Source of the DNA: Apostichopus japonicus
Taxonomy: Eukaryota > Echinodermata > Holothuroidea > Aspidochirotida > Stichopodidae
Direction of reading: 5' to 3'
Length of the DNA: 64,000 bases
Assembly (NCBI RefSeq): GCF_037975245.1
Contig: NC_092567.1
Coordinates: 15,018,876-15,082,875 of the forward strand
The number at the start of each line of letters is the position of its first letter. Position 1 is the stretch's first letter. Made by a program: the position numbers and the translations under genes. Of the stretch, positions 29,582 to 40,930 are shown piece by piece. Under the pieces are notes generated by a model, which was not told where the DNA came from, searched no databases, and saw only the letters and a program-made list of their open reading frames with translations.

Positions 29582-32500
29582 CTAAGAAAGGAAGAAAACA
29601 TACATATATATTTATGTATATATGTGTATATATGTGTATATATTATTATATATATCTATATATATACAATATTTAATCCAAATATTGAACAGATAACACC
29701 TCAACACATAGTACAGCTTCAAGGTACTGGGTATGGTATCATTGATTTTATAGATGTTCCTTACATCTCCTGATCATTCAACATAAACAAATTTTAATAT
29801 ATATGTAATTTAGATTGTAGTGAGTTTGAAAATCCAGAACAGTGATAAAACTTCCAGCCTCCACCGGGATTCAAACCAGGGCCTCCGCTTGATATGCGGA
29901 CACCCTAACTACTAGGCAATGGACGCTGATTCATGCCCAGAGGTTCAAAACCGATAAGGAAGTTCGTAATTCCACTACAGGCGTTTTATACCAATTTGTA
30001 GCAAGTGGTATGACAGATATGAATTAAATTAATAAAAATCAGCACAACAGAAAAATTCCACATCACGACCTGTTTCCTTCTTTTGGGACTCATCAGGTGA
30101 AGGTAGAAATCGAACCCTGGATCTCTGTATCACAGACCGAAGTCCGTACCACTCGACCACAGTGCTTCTACTGGAGTGTGAATGCTTTTAAACTGGCTTT
30201 GTATCAAAATTTTAACACTTGGGTAACATGTGCACACCACCATTTTTGGCAAAGAATGAGCATAACATTAAAGACAAAAAGGCCTACAAGCTGTTGAAAC
30301 GTATGTGCTATTATACATACATATTTACCAACCACTACTGGAACACAGAATCTGACTTTCACATGCATTGCCTTTTAAATTAGCGATGCTTTCTGAGTTC
30401 ATTTTAAGTAACTTTTCCATTTTACTTGATTCTCAAATATTTGACTTGTCAAGTATTTTATTTCATATACTGTAAGTACAGGTCTTAATATTCTCTGTTT
30501 GCATTTTACATGTGACTAATACTACAAAAATAGTTGAGAACCCATAACAAATCATTAATAAATTACTCATTGAATGTCACTTTGTGCAAAAAATTATAGA
30601 AGGTGAAATTGCAATCTCATTTCGAGAAGAAAGTGGGAGGTTAGATTAGATAAAGTTGTCGACTAAACACAGAAAGCTTGAATTCACAGAGGACATGTGC
30701 ATAGTGGCTAAGGAAAAATTAATCGACTGAAAGATATAATTTGAACGTGGTAGTTGTCATAGCGATACACATTAAAACACCCATCAATACTGCATCTTTC
30801 TGACCAAATCATGGTCCAATTTGTTTAGCAAATTAAGAGAATAACCAAATCAATTAAATACTTCTTGCCAGCACTGTATAAATCAACGAATCATCCTAAA
30901 TGCTACAAATCTTCAATCTGGGATGTTCTAGTTTACTTTGCTAATTTATATATTTCTATATTTTCGACTCTGCGCGTGCCTCAGAGCATTATATTTTGAA
31001 GCGCAAAGTTACATTCCAGAAGCCGACAACATATTCCTGTTTGAAATTGTCCAGATGCTTTCCACGTATAAATTAATATTAATATAAAAAAGGAAACTGC
31101 CATTTGTTTTTTGAATTGAATGTTACGAATTATAAACTACCTGCATAGCTTCAATTTTAGCCCGTTCTAGTGGAGGTGTCTTTGTTGTTTGATCAAAGTC
31201 AATCTTGTTTTTAGTATTATTTAGCTTATTTCTTAAAACTACTGGAAAACTTGAAAAACCAAATTGTGAACCGAGTCCCGTCAATTCCACAAAACATAGT
31301 ACATCTTTTCCGTGTTCCGACTTCAAAGGATTCAAATTTCTTTTCGAGCACATGAATTTTTTTATCTCACACAGAGATCGTCTATAAATATTGACAGAGA
31401 GCAGTAAAATGTGTAAAAGTAAGTTGGCCTGACGTTTGGATCCTAGCAGGATCTTCTTCAAAGGCTAAATGACAAGTAACAGTGGGGACAAAATCACGCA
31501 CAGAATACAGACAGGTTAATGAGCATGGTGAATACAATGAGATAGATGTAAGGGAGTTAGTGGACAAGAGATGGAGAAAAAAAAAAAAACAGTAAAATGT
31601 GACGGTTTTACCTGTGTTTCGTGTGAATGTTTCTCTAGTAGATCTTGTTCTGATTTATGTGCCGATCTGATTCTGGTAATCTGTTCTCTGTAGCTGCTCA
31701 TGATCAGATCGAGAGCGGCTTGGTGCTGTTTCAGCGAGGCTACCAGCTCGGCGTTCTCTTCCTGGAGTTGCCGGATTTGACGGTTTTCTCGCTGGATTCC
31801 CAGGATGAGCGCCGTCCTGGGCCGATGTCTCGCTATATTATTCATTTCTTCAATTTCTTCTTGAAACTGAAAAAGAGAATAATAATAATAATCATAATAA
31901 GTAATATTTATAAAGCGCATAATCAGCAAAGCTGCTCAAAGCGCTTTACAAATGTAAAACCTAAAAACAAATAGTAACAAAAACCAAAATATTAAATATA
32001 TAGAACCAATAAGGCAAAAAATGCAACTGCCAAAAGCAACAATATAAAAAACACACCCGTACTACACGATACTAGAAACTAAAACGCAATAGTCCAAAAA
32101 CAATTTCAGAAGTATGTAAATAGTAAAATAGATTAAACCATAATCAATGTTTAAATATAAATAAGTATGAAAACTATACTACAGTAAGACAATTAAGTCT
32201 CAATTGACCCTTATCGATGCTAAATGTGCTACTCAGTTCCCTGAAAGTTTGTCCATGTAGCTCTCTAAACTAAAACAGAGCTATAGTTCGTAGCATACTA
32301 ACTCACAATATACATTTCAAATCATCGCAAAGTTGATCGTTTTTTAATGGCCTGTGATAGTCACTCAGCATTTTTACGACTGATATAACATCAACCATTT
32401 TGTCAACCCCTATGTAGATATCGTCTGTCATTGCTAAAATACCATTTAAGTATCGCGAGCCAATTTTATAGCTCACTTCGACTTTTGACCAACACTTCTG

Positions 32501-34263
32501 CTGTTCAAGATGCACCATGATTCATGTTAGAGTAATAGAAGACAAACTCAAAACAGTGTCATTAATCTTTCAAAAACTTCAATTTCCATTCTTGATAGTT
32601 TTTCAAACCTCTACACCAAAATAAAGCCAGCTGTCTTGCAGGCTAAGTAGCTCGTACTTCCTGAGTATAACAACCTTTGTTTTTTAACACCAAAGATGGA
32701 TTAACCAACTTGAAAATCCTGAATGTTGACTAGAACCGACCAAACTTGATAGGATTAGTAAGGTTAAAAGCAATTTTGGGCAAAACAAAATCAGTCCATG
32801 TCTGGGCAACAAATGTTAGAATATTACCAGTCATTAGGCTTGGGTAGATGGGAAGGTGCAATAGTAGAGTAGAGACAGGTAAGAGAGGGGCGCAGTAAAG
32901 TGTATTGTTCAACCAGCGACTCCTTTAAGAGTTTGTTAAATGTTTCTTAGGTGAGAATGATAGTTGCAAGTTTCGGTTGACAAATTTCACACTATTTGAT
33001 GACTTGTTACGGTATTTGGTCCAATTGGTTAATGGCTAATCTGGTTTTGCATGTCCAGAGTGTCATGCGGTTAATGATTTTTACATGATTTCTTTTAATT
33101 TTTGGAATGTTTTTTTTTTTATTTTACATACTATATTCAATATTAACATTACTTTTGCACTAATTATAGCATGCATTATTGGTATCGGCCGATGTCACCG
33201 AGATCGGTCTGAAATTGCTATCGGTTAAATTAGCATCATTTGCCGATAGGTCTTCGAAACCGATAAAGCTTCTTTGAAACAAACATGCTTCTGTAAGACT
33301 TAAATTGAAACTATTTTGGTCTAGAAGCGAATCACCAGTCTGTGGCATTTCCACTGGATCTAATCATGATTGGGGACTCTGATAACCTAGTAAAGCCAGG
33401 TTATGTGGTGTATATTGAACTGCGTTCTTGACCGTAGGCAAATGTAACAGAAGCCTGTAACGGCTACACAGCAACAGGATAGCATCCTTTTATGCTAGCC
33501 ATGTTGACAGCGAATTACAGTGCACAGCAGGTCACTAACAATGGAACATGAATTGTTGTTGTACCTCTGTCAGGATCTCTATTCTATTTTCAGCCCTTTT
33601 GTTTGTTAAGGACCAACAATGCACAGAATAATCTAGTGTTCTGCTTCAAACTTTCTGTAGCAGTTTTGAAGGCTCTGATCTCTCATAAAATACTGTCTTT
33701 TCCTGTGTAAAACGACAGCTATATATCTTTCCATTTGCATAGCAACTTGAACATTTTGCATGGCATTTTGCAAAGCGATACCAGATAAAACGATCCCTGC
33801 AATGGATTGCAATGTGGAGTGGAGTGTTAGCTCAGTGGTTAACGCCGGTGCCTTCCACTCATAAGGTCCCCGGTTCGAGTCACTCCAAGATTAATGTATG
33901 TCATCCAGTTACAGAGTTGTTGACAATTGACAATTCATAATCATGGACGTTAAATATGAATCTAAGAGACTGACTTCGGTCAGCTTGCGGCTTTGATAAG
34001 CCAATGAGGCTTCTTCGCGAGTTCCTGCTTGCAGGAGGATCTAAAATACATACATACATACATACTGTACATACACACATACATACACACACACACACAT
34101 ACAGACATACAATGTATTGTTACTGTACCTCTGTCATGGTCTCTATTCTCTTATTCAATCCTGTCGTCTGTTGTATGAGGGCGTCCGCAGCAGTGTCGTG
34201 GCTCCTCAACCTCTCCACCAGACGCTTGGCGTCGGCCAAAACTTGCTCGATGGAAATGCTCAT
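28607..34263 (-). CDS. FGFR1OP2/SIKE1-like: SIKE1/FGFR1OP2-family coiled-coil protein, four exons
   Basis: Exons on -: 34263-34129, 31866-31612, one ending at 31141 (start unsure), and 29581-28607. The product starts MSISIEQVLADAKRLVERLR, continues through EEIEEMNNIARHRPRTALIL and IQRENRQIRQLQEENAEL, and later MAAVMQRA and YENQGLRELLRIT, all matching FGFR1OP2/SIKE1 in order. Vertebrate members are cytoplasmic coiled-coil proteins associated with the STRIPAK phosphatase-kinase complex. Length is roughly 475-515 residues against about 200-250 in vertebrates; the excess is a 270-residue Ser/Gly/Asp-rich tail. Exons 1, 2 and 4 join in phase 0. Family assignment is firm; which vertebrate paralogue is closer is not resolvable here, and the gene may predate their split. 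Confidence 0.9.
29600..29662. repeat. TA-rich microsatellite
   Basis: Interrupted TATATG/TATA run immediately upstream (in gene sense) of exon 4. Confidence 0.8.
29817..29993 (-). mobile_element. tRNA-derived SINE, family A, copy 2
   Basis: Inverted relative to 23098-23276 and similar over its whole length, including the GTGGAATTACGAACTTCCTT leader, the tRNA-like core with GGTTTGAATCC and the TTTTATCACTGTTCTGGATT tail. Lies in the intron before exon 4 of the SIKE/FGFR1OP2-like gene. Confidence 0.8.
30066..30185 (-). mobile_element. tRNA-derived SINE, family C, copy 2
   Basis: Matches 19186-19315. On -, AGCACTGTGGTCGAGTGGTA is followed by GGACTTCGGTCTGTGATACA and CCAGGGTTCGATTTCTACC, giving A and B boxes at tRNA-like spacing. 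Only about 75 bp from SINE A copy 2, so the two inserted near each other. Confidence 0.65.
30190..31130. other. Intron of SIKE/FGFR1OP2-like gene
   Basis: AT-rich, no structured feature or exon seen. Confidence 0.5.
31141..31203 (-). CDS. FGFR1OP2/SIKE1-like: SIKE/FGFR1OP2-like exon 3 (start uncertain)
   Basis: The - strand donor ATGCAG|GTAGTT ends the exon at 31141. The residues before it, PPLERAKIEAMQ, resemble the family's HGLERRHLEANQ segment just before the exon-4 junction. The start is ambiguous: 31203 (IDFDQTT..., phase 0, weak acceptor) gives 21 codons; 31320 (SEHGKD..., phase 0) gives 60. Upstream of about 31390 there is a dispersed repeat, so it cannot start much earlier. In vertebrates the equivalent segment is alternatively spliced. 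Confidence 0.55.
31426..31466 (-). repeat. Dispersed repeat fragment (GAAGATCCTGCTAGGATC)
   Basis: On -, TTTGAAGAAGATCCTGCTAG continues into GATCCAAAC. The same word recurs on + at 52540-52567. The core GATCCTGCTAGGATC is an imperfect palindrome. Family unknown. Confidence 0.6.
31612..31866 (-). CDS. FGFR1OP2/SIKE1-like: SIKE/FGFR1OP2-like exon 2: coiled coil
   Basis: Acceptor TTTTTCAG before 31866, donor CAGGTAAAAC after 31612, both phase 0, 85 codons. Encodes FQEEIEEMNNIARHRPRTAL, then ENRQIRQLQEENAELVASLK, then YREQITRIRSAHKSEQDLLE; heptad-patterned and the best-conserved block of the family. Confidence 0.95.
31880..31965. repeat. Short dispersed repeat with AAGCGC words
   Basis: TTTATAAAGCGCATAATCAG followed by CAAAGCGCTTTACAAATG. 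Similar TTATAAAG(C/T)GC words occur near 36236 and 59512. Element type not identified. Begins 14 bp upstream of exon 2. Confidence 0.45.
31990..33815. other. Intron 1 of SIKE/FGFR1OP2-like gene
   Basis: Two short - strand open frames, 32518-32303 (71 codons) and 33354-33160 (64 codons), have an ordinary amino-acid mix but no family I recognise and no clear splice signals. The rest shows no structure. Confidence 0.4.
33821..34047 (+). mobile_element. tRNA-derived SINE, family B, copy 2 (full length)
   Basis: Head 33821-33886 folds like a tRNA: GGAGTG pairs with CACTCC, A-box TTAGCTCAGTGG, B-box GGTTCGAGTC. Body includes TACAGAGTTGTTGACAATTG and ATAATCATGGACGTTAAATA; end GCAGGAGGATCTAAAATA followed by a CATA microsatellite to about 34110. 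The most complete of three copies, lying about 80 bp from exon 1 of the gene on the other strand. Confidence 0.85.
34129..34263 (-). CDS. FGFR1OP2/SIKE1-like: SIKE/FGFR1OP2-like exon 1
   Basis: ATG at 34263, 45 codons, donor GAGGTACAGT after 34129. MSISIEQVLADAKRLVERLR, then a DTAADALIQQTTGLNKRIE segment, matches the family N-terminus, where ALADAK and LIEQTT are conserved. The true 5' UTR is probably in a separate upstream exon. Confidence 0.93.
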
Positions 34264-37200
34264 CTTACATGCTCTGATGGATCGAAACGAGAAGAGAGAA
34301 TTTACAATTTACACCGACATGCTGCAATTCAACCTCATCGCTATGCGGTACTGCCAGTACATCTCATATCGTACAACTGGACGTGATAGGCTAATGTAAA
34401 CCTTCTTTGGTATCAAGACCCTTCACAAAAAACTGTTCAAGAATGTTCCCTTCCCCAACCAATCACAGTTTTGTCCCAGTCATACCTGGATAATACTTTC
34501 AACTAACAACAAGTGGGATATCATGTAGTGTCGGGCCACCGAGAACAAACCTAACAACTGGTAATATTGCATTTCTTGGTCTGCCTTGGAATGTAGCACG
34601 CTTGGCCTTATATTGAATGAATAAACATAACATGCAAATTAAGATATTAACATACGAATAGCGAAAGATCCTTATCGTTGCAAATTATACACTCGACAGC
34701 ATAATATTCAGTTTGTTTATGATAGTTTGCCAATACTCTTTCAGCATAGTGAAGATTTTACTTTGTAATTAAGTACAATCATCTATTATCCAAAATCAAC
34801 TATTACTTACTCTTTAAGTTCAACTTCAGCAATTCGGTTAAGATTATTGATTTTAATGCCTAAAACGAAGCACGAGTTTAAATTATTGATACCATTAGCA
34901 AGAAGAACACCGAAGCCTACTCTATGAAAAAGTCTCCAAAATTAGAAAATTTCATCCATTTCTAACATTTCAAGAGCTCTGCATTTTGAGTTGGGTCAAA
35001 AACCTTTGAATCGTTCTTATCGAGCGACGCAATTCACACATATATCTGTATACCTAAATAGAAAGAAGACCCCTGGAGTAACAGCTATATATATGAAGTT
35101 AGTTCTAATTTCGTTGTTCTGGGTGTGATTTTTTGGGATTAATGTACTGCAGTAGATTACGCATTCATGTAATACCTCTGTTTTAGTGTAATGGTCCAAC
35201 ACGGTCGTACTTTACATTGTGCCAAATTCAACGTATAACTGAAACTTTAAGATTCTCAAAAGGTTCTCAAACAGACAGATAGACCAACTAACACAGCTAT
35301 GTCCAAAGTTTAAAGGTCATCCTATACTTACATGGTCTCAGTGAATAATCGTAACAAAGGATGACATAGTTAGATGATGAAATTTAAAAATAAATCCAAA
35401 CTTTACCTTTGATTCCTTGATTTATCAATTTTAATTGAGAGTCAAGTTTTATCCGCTGTATCGCAATAGATTCTGACTGCTAAACCAATCATCTTATATT
35501 ATTATAATAATATATTATTATAATTATGAAGCACTACAACGAATGTTTTATCCTTCTCAGTATACACTGTATTTGAGCTTCCTTCAAACCAATAATCTTT
35601 GAAAACTTTTCCACTGGTTTTGCTATGTGGTTATATAATTAGTATTGTCATAAATATAAATAGCAAATAAGTACATTGCTACAGTAATGCTAGTTAGATT
35701 GCTATTTATGTACAAACAACATCACAGCAGGCTTTGTTTTTGGTTTATGATACATTCTATTTATAGCAGGGAATAAGTTTTCAAATTTATATTATAGTAT
35801 TCAAATTTAGAATATTATTCAAAATTAACTTGTTTAATAATATTTTTAATAGTTAGTTTAATAATAATAATATAAATTAATTTAAATATAAATATAATAA
35901 TAATAACATTTTTAATAATATTTTAATAATAATTAACATTTTTATGTGTAGCAGTGTTGAAGGCTCTGTATAGTTTTTGTCTCATTATCAAATACTTTAG
36001 TTTTGTATGTGTAGAAAATTTGCTATAAATTTTTGGACTTGTATATATATAGTAACTTGACAAAATTTTGCAAAGCATTTTGTGATGAGATACTGGATAA
36101 ATTATTCCCTGTGAAATACGACAAATATCCTACCAGCTAGCGATTCAAATTTCACAATATTGTCACATCAGTACGTACAGATATGATGAAGTAGACCTAC
36201 TATATTCAACTTGCTATCATGCAGATAATAATAATTTATAAAGTGCTCCAATGTATATACCCATGTATGGGTTACCTTAAGCAAATATTACACTTGCATA
36301 TTGACATGAGTTATTTATATCACATTGGATATTTGCCTGAGACTCTACAAATTATCATTAATACACACAATCCTAACCTCTTAAAGGGGTGATAAAATTG
36401 TGTGTGAGGAGATGGTGAGACCAACGTTAATGTTGATATGTTAGCATATGAGCACTTGACCGATAAGTGATGTTCAACGGAATTGCTTTCCTGGTAATTT
36501 TAATATGGTCACAGAAACACAATTATAGCCTATTTCTTAGCTTGTCATAAGAGGCAACAATATGTTCCACAAGGCTGACAAAGAAGTCTAATAGTTTAAT
36601 CATAGACCAAATTTTAAAATTGTCAATAGACAAAGACAAATTCTACTGAGCTATTTAAGAATATGGAAGTTTTCACATTAACAGGGTACCGTTTCACTGG
36701 CATTCTAGCTCATAAGATTTGGTGTTGGGTTATGAATAAAAAATTATAACACTGTTTATGAATGTTGTAACCTTTGCGCATAGGAATGTTGTGATCTCGA
36801 TTCATGTTCGTACAATCAAACTCATTTTAAGAAGTACAAACATACATGGCAGGTCTTTACATTTAAGAAAATCACTCTGCTCAACTTTTGCAGTAGGCTA
36901 ATATTTTGTTGTTGTTGAAAACATCCTTATCTGGCTAAATCTTCACTGCATAAACTGACAACCCTGATAAATGCTCAATCTATGTAAAACAAGGCCTAGG
37001 CTAATATTCTATACCACAGTAGGAGCATAAATTACAAAGGTATTAATCTTCAGAAAGGCTGGGGATCACTGCAGGCCCTTTTGCTCAAATCTACAAGTAC
37101 TACAAAGCCAAATTGTTGTGCATAACATGTCTGTGACAGCAACATAACTTAGGCCTTAAAATTGTCAATTCACTTGACCAAAGTAAAGCACTAAACTAAC

Positions 37201-38980
37201 CACACTTTATATTATGCAGCAAACCCAACTTCTTGCTTAGAAATATCGCAATACGTGTTTATACCAGACTTACAAGAATATTATTGGCAATAGGCCTAAC
37301 GAGTTTAGGCTTGCAGTATGATTGATGTCTTGTGCACCTGTTCTGCATTAAACAATTTGGCTGCTGTAGACCAAGCCTAAGCCTAGCTGTTGCCTATATG
37401 TAGCGTAGGCCTAGGCCATAGCCTAACGCTTTAGGCCTAGCCACTTACTGTACGTGAGAATTATTGGCTAGCTAGTTCATGGAATATCTCATTTGAACAC
37501 AAACTTAAGGAACGCAAAAAACCTTTCGATCATATATATTTCTTCATTTGAAAGAAACCTTTTAGAAATCTGTAAGAGGCTCCAACCCGCGGATATTGTT
37601 GTAAACTGGTCTATTACTGCAATGTGTAGTGTTACGTGTTCAACTTCCCGGTAGTTTCTTAGTGTTGAATCCTGGTATAAAATCTATGCTATTTCGAATC
37701 CTTGCAAAGCTGATCACAAATGATGCGCTCGTAGTGGGAAGGGCCGTATTTGGGGGGCGTACTTGCTGATCAATCATTTCCGGGCACAATTTCTCGTGCA
37801 TCTCAAGTGATGTGAAATAAAAAATGCCACACAGTTCCTTGAGTGATATAAGTGAGATGTGAGGAATGGGGTGGTGGAGCAATCGAACCAATTCCGTGGG
37901 CTAGGGAGTGATATTTAAATGATATGTGACATGCGTTGTTGCTTTGTTTATTTATCAATGCATACTCTTTGTTTTCCTCATCATAATCGATACAACTTAG
38001 ATGCAATTGACCCGAGAGTTCCAGCGAAGTTTTCCAATGTTCCCCTGACGGTTGAAGGCCATAAAGGGTAATAGTGGGTAAGAAGGACTTATCCCTCACC
38101 CTTTCTAATCGTGTCCCCAAGCCCACCCTCACCGCCAAATACAGATCGTAAGCAAAAATAGTAGCACAGGTTCTTGAAATATGGAGACCAACAATTTTGA
38201 ATGCCACCGTGTTTCTTTATTGACAGGTAGTCTAAGTGTAGGGTTTCAGAAGTTAAGGGATTTATTTTCATGGTGGTACTCGTGTCGTGTAATAAAAGTG
38301 ACTTGATAACGTCACTTGCGCGATACGCACACGCGCATTAATAATGGAATAATGAAAGTGCTTACTCACATTCCTCAAAAAGTCAGTTGTGTATATCTAC
38401 TGACAGTCAGTAGTAACCAGTTAGTAATCAATTGTGTCGAATTATGTGGTCAAGTGCAAATTTAATAAAAATAATTAATATTTTTGTAAATTGGTTTGAC
38501 TCAATTAGAATGCATAAGACATGTGATGCGAGTAAATTTTATCATAGCGATTTAATTGCATGTGAAATTTGTGTTATAATGATATATTAAAAATAGTGTT
38601 ATGTTTTTCAATAATGAAAACGCCTAGTATATTATTTTAGTGAATGCGGTAGGCCACATAGCCTGCTTGTACATATGCTATACCTAGCCTATATGCCTAG
38701 TGGCCACTAACCGCTAATTAGCAGTCAATGCACTTTCGCTAGTGTGGCTGATTGGGGTGGGCCTGTATTTACAAGGCTATGTATTTGCTTTTATTCACAC
38801 CATCTTAATTAACGTTATAATAATAAAATTATAATAACACATGATTGTTTTCATAAGAAATTTGGATGTTCCTGCTATGATAACGGTTTTTGGAGGTGAG
38901 AATCCTATATCAATATGGGTACCTTTAAGACAATTTTTTTGTAAACTAAATTAAATAATATAATATACGATATAGTCATA
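34264..38980. other. Intergenic, upstream of SIKE/FGFR1OP2-like gene
   Basis: AT-rich. A 24-bp perfect palindrome lies at 35501-35524. Three TAGGCCTA palindromes cluster at 37291-37439. A CG-containing stretch at 38300-38340 (ATAACGTCAC, GCGCGATACGCACACGCGCA) looks promoter-like. A 134-codon - strand open frame (38207-37803) has no recognised similarity and is not called. Confidence 0.45.
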
Positions 38981-39017
38981 CTTTCCTTGAGTTTTAAGTA
39001 CATACACAGACACATAC

Positions 39018-39032
39018 AAACCGATATCTATA

Positions 39033-39071
<39 letters not shown>

Positions 39072-39098
39072 ATCTATATATATATATATATATATATA

Positions 39099-39157
<59 letters not shown>
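39018..39157. repeat. (TA)n microsatellite
   Basis: About 140 bp of TA with occasional C interruptions. Confidence 0.95.
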
Positions 39158-39159
39158 TT

Positions 39160-40815
39160 ATTATTCAAGTCCCACAAAAGCATGTTATATCAGTTTGATT
39201 GGGGTTCATGAACACCGTAGAAAGGAGGATAAGTTAAAACATTTAGGGGTAATGGTGGGGATATACTGATGGGTATATAATTATAATTTTGGCAGGGAAG
39301 TGAGAATGGATTTCTAACCTCCTATGAAATAACAGTTATATATTATATCGGCATGAATTGTAAGTTCTGTTGTAATAAACAACACTGATGTATATTTGTT
39401 TTTCAGAGGACATTGCTTTTCAGTGGACATTATTTTTCAGAGGACATTTCGGTGAGGAGAGAAAATTAGGAAATGCATAAATCTTTTTTGAAATTTTAAA
39501 CGACCAAAGATAATTAAAAAATATAGAACTTTCCTAAGAGTTTTACTACATTTTTTATTTCTATTTTTGTTGTTGACATTATTATATTTCTATTTAAAAA
39601 AAATCTACTTCTACAAATTCCTACAGAGTATACGTACCTGGTGAATACTGTTATGATTTTTATGCCTTTGAGTGTATTTATTTCTTAATATGAACCAATC
39701 TCCGAAAGTTAGACATCTAGTATGTTGTACTCGTTACGTGACAGAACTGTACCTATTAAAAGAGTTGCGATATTCTGAAGTACCAATAGAATAAATAGAG
39801 GAAGGGGGCAGGGGAGGGGTTATGGGGGTGGCTATCTATCAGAGCTGAGAGGTACAAAGGCAATTAAAAGGATCATTTGTTTCTCTATATATATGATATT
39901 TCCTCTGCTTGATTATATTAAATTATTTAAATAAAATCATTAAAATAAAAGGATTGATGAATACGTTACTGAACAGAACGGATTCGGCTAATTTTACAAA
40001 AGTTAGAACAAAGTATCAAAAGGAGAATAAAAATAAATGCTCTTTGTTAAGTTTCAATAATCGCTGTATTGTTTGTATTACACATTTCTAACAAAGAGAG
40101 AAATGTGACGTAAACATAAATGAATATTCATTATGTATATACAATATAACATAATCCTCTTACTATTTACACACACACACATACACATACAAGAACAAAA
40201 GGACATTTCTTAAAGACTAGTCATGAGACAATTAACATATTAATTACACATTAATACTAACGAAATATATTCATCCAAAATATAATAATGTGCCATATAT
40301 ATTTTACCAATATATACATATATATTAACTCAACGTAACTAAAGTATTTCACTTTACCCAACCCCCCCCCCCCTTCTCCTAGTATGTAATAAATAATACA
40401 TGACTTAAAAGCACAAGGCACACTTTCTGTGCAACTGAAACATAATTCTCGACATAAACAGAAACATAATCAGAAATTGATTTCACTAAACTTCACAAAG
40501 TAACCAACAATATATGAATGAACCCCTAAAGACATTAAATAGAAGCGAAATCAGACCCTTACTAATAAATAGATACTATTATTTATCATCACCCCTCTCC
40601 TTAAAAAGTAATAACAATACAAAATACATAAACAACATGCAACGAGAAATTTCAAGTTGAAAAAAAACCCAGAAAGTTAAATGATCATGATGGTTTCACT
40701 GATATTATAAATATATGTACTAAATATGAAACAGAAATGGAATTAGAAATATACGTAGTACTGAAGGAGTGTCAATCAACGTTGCAATACACATATGTTA
40801 AATAATTCATTTAAT
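39160..40815. other. Intergenic, 3' of the Fox gene
   Basis: AT-rich DNA with a poly-C tract near 40363; no exon or structured repeat found. Confidence 0.5.
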
Positions 40816-40816
40816 T

Positions 40817-40822
40817 TTTATT
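40817..40822 (-). terminator. Poly(A) signal of Fox gene
   Basis: AATAAA on - (TTTATT on +), about 110 bp past the stop codon of the forkhead gene; first plausible signal downstream. Confidence 0.5.
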
Positions 40823-40930
40823 TTGCCTATACTTCAAGGGAAAAACAGCATAAGCCTACATTTCAGTTTTTGTCTTTTTAAATGTCACTTTTCAGATGTA
40901 AAAAAAAAATATATATATAAAGCATTTTAC

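Noticed and set aside
33821..33886. Functional tRNA gene
   Set aside because: Only 66 nt, part of a three-copy dispersed element with a shared 3' body; judged a SINE head.
35501..35524. 24-bp perfect palindrome of A and T
   Set aside because: Expected occasionally in TA/TAA-rich DNA; no flanking symmetry or function suggested.
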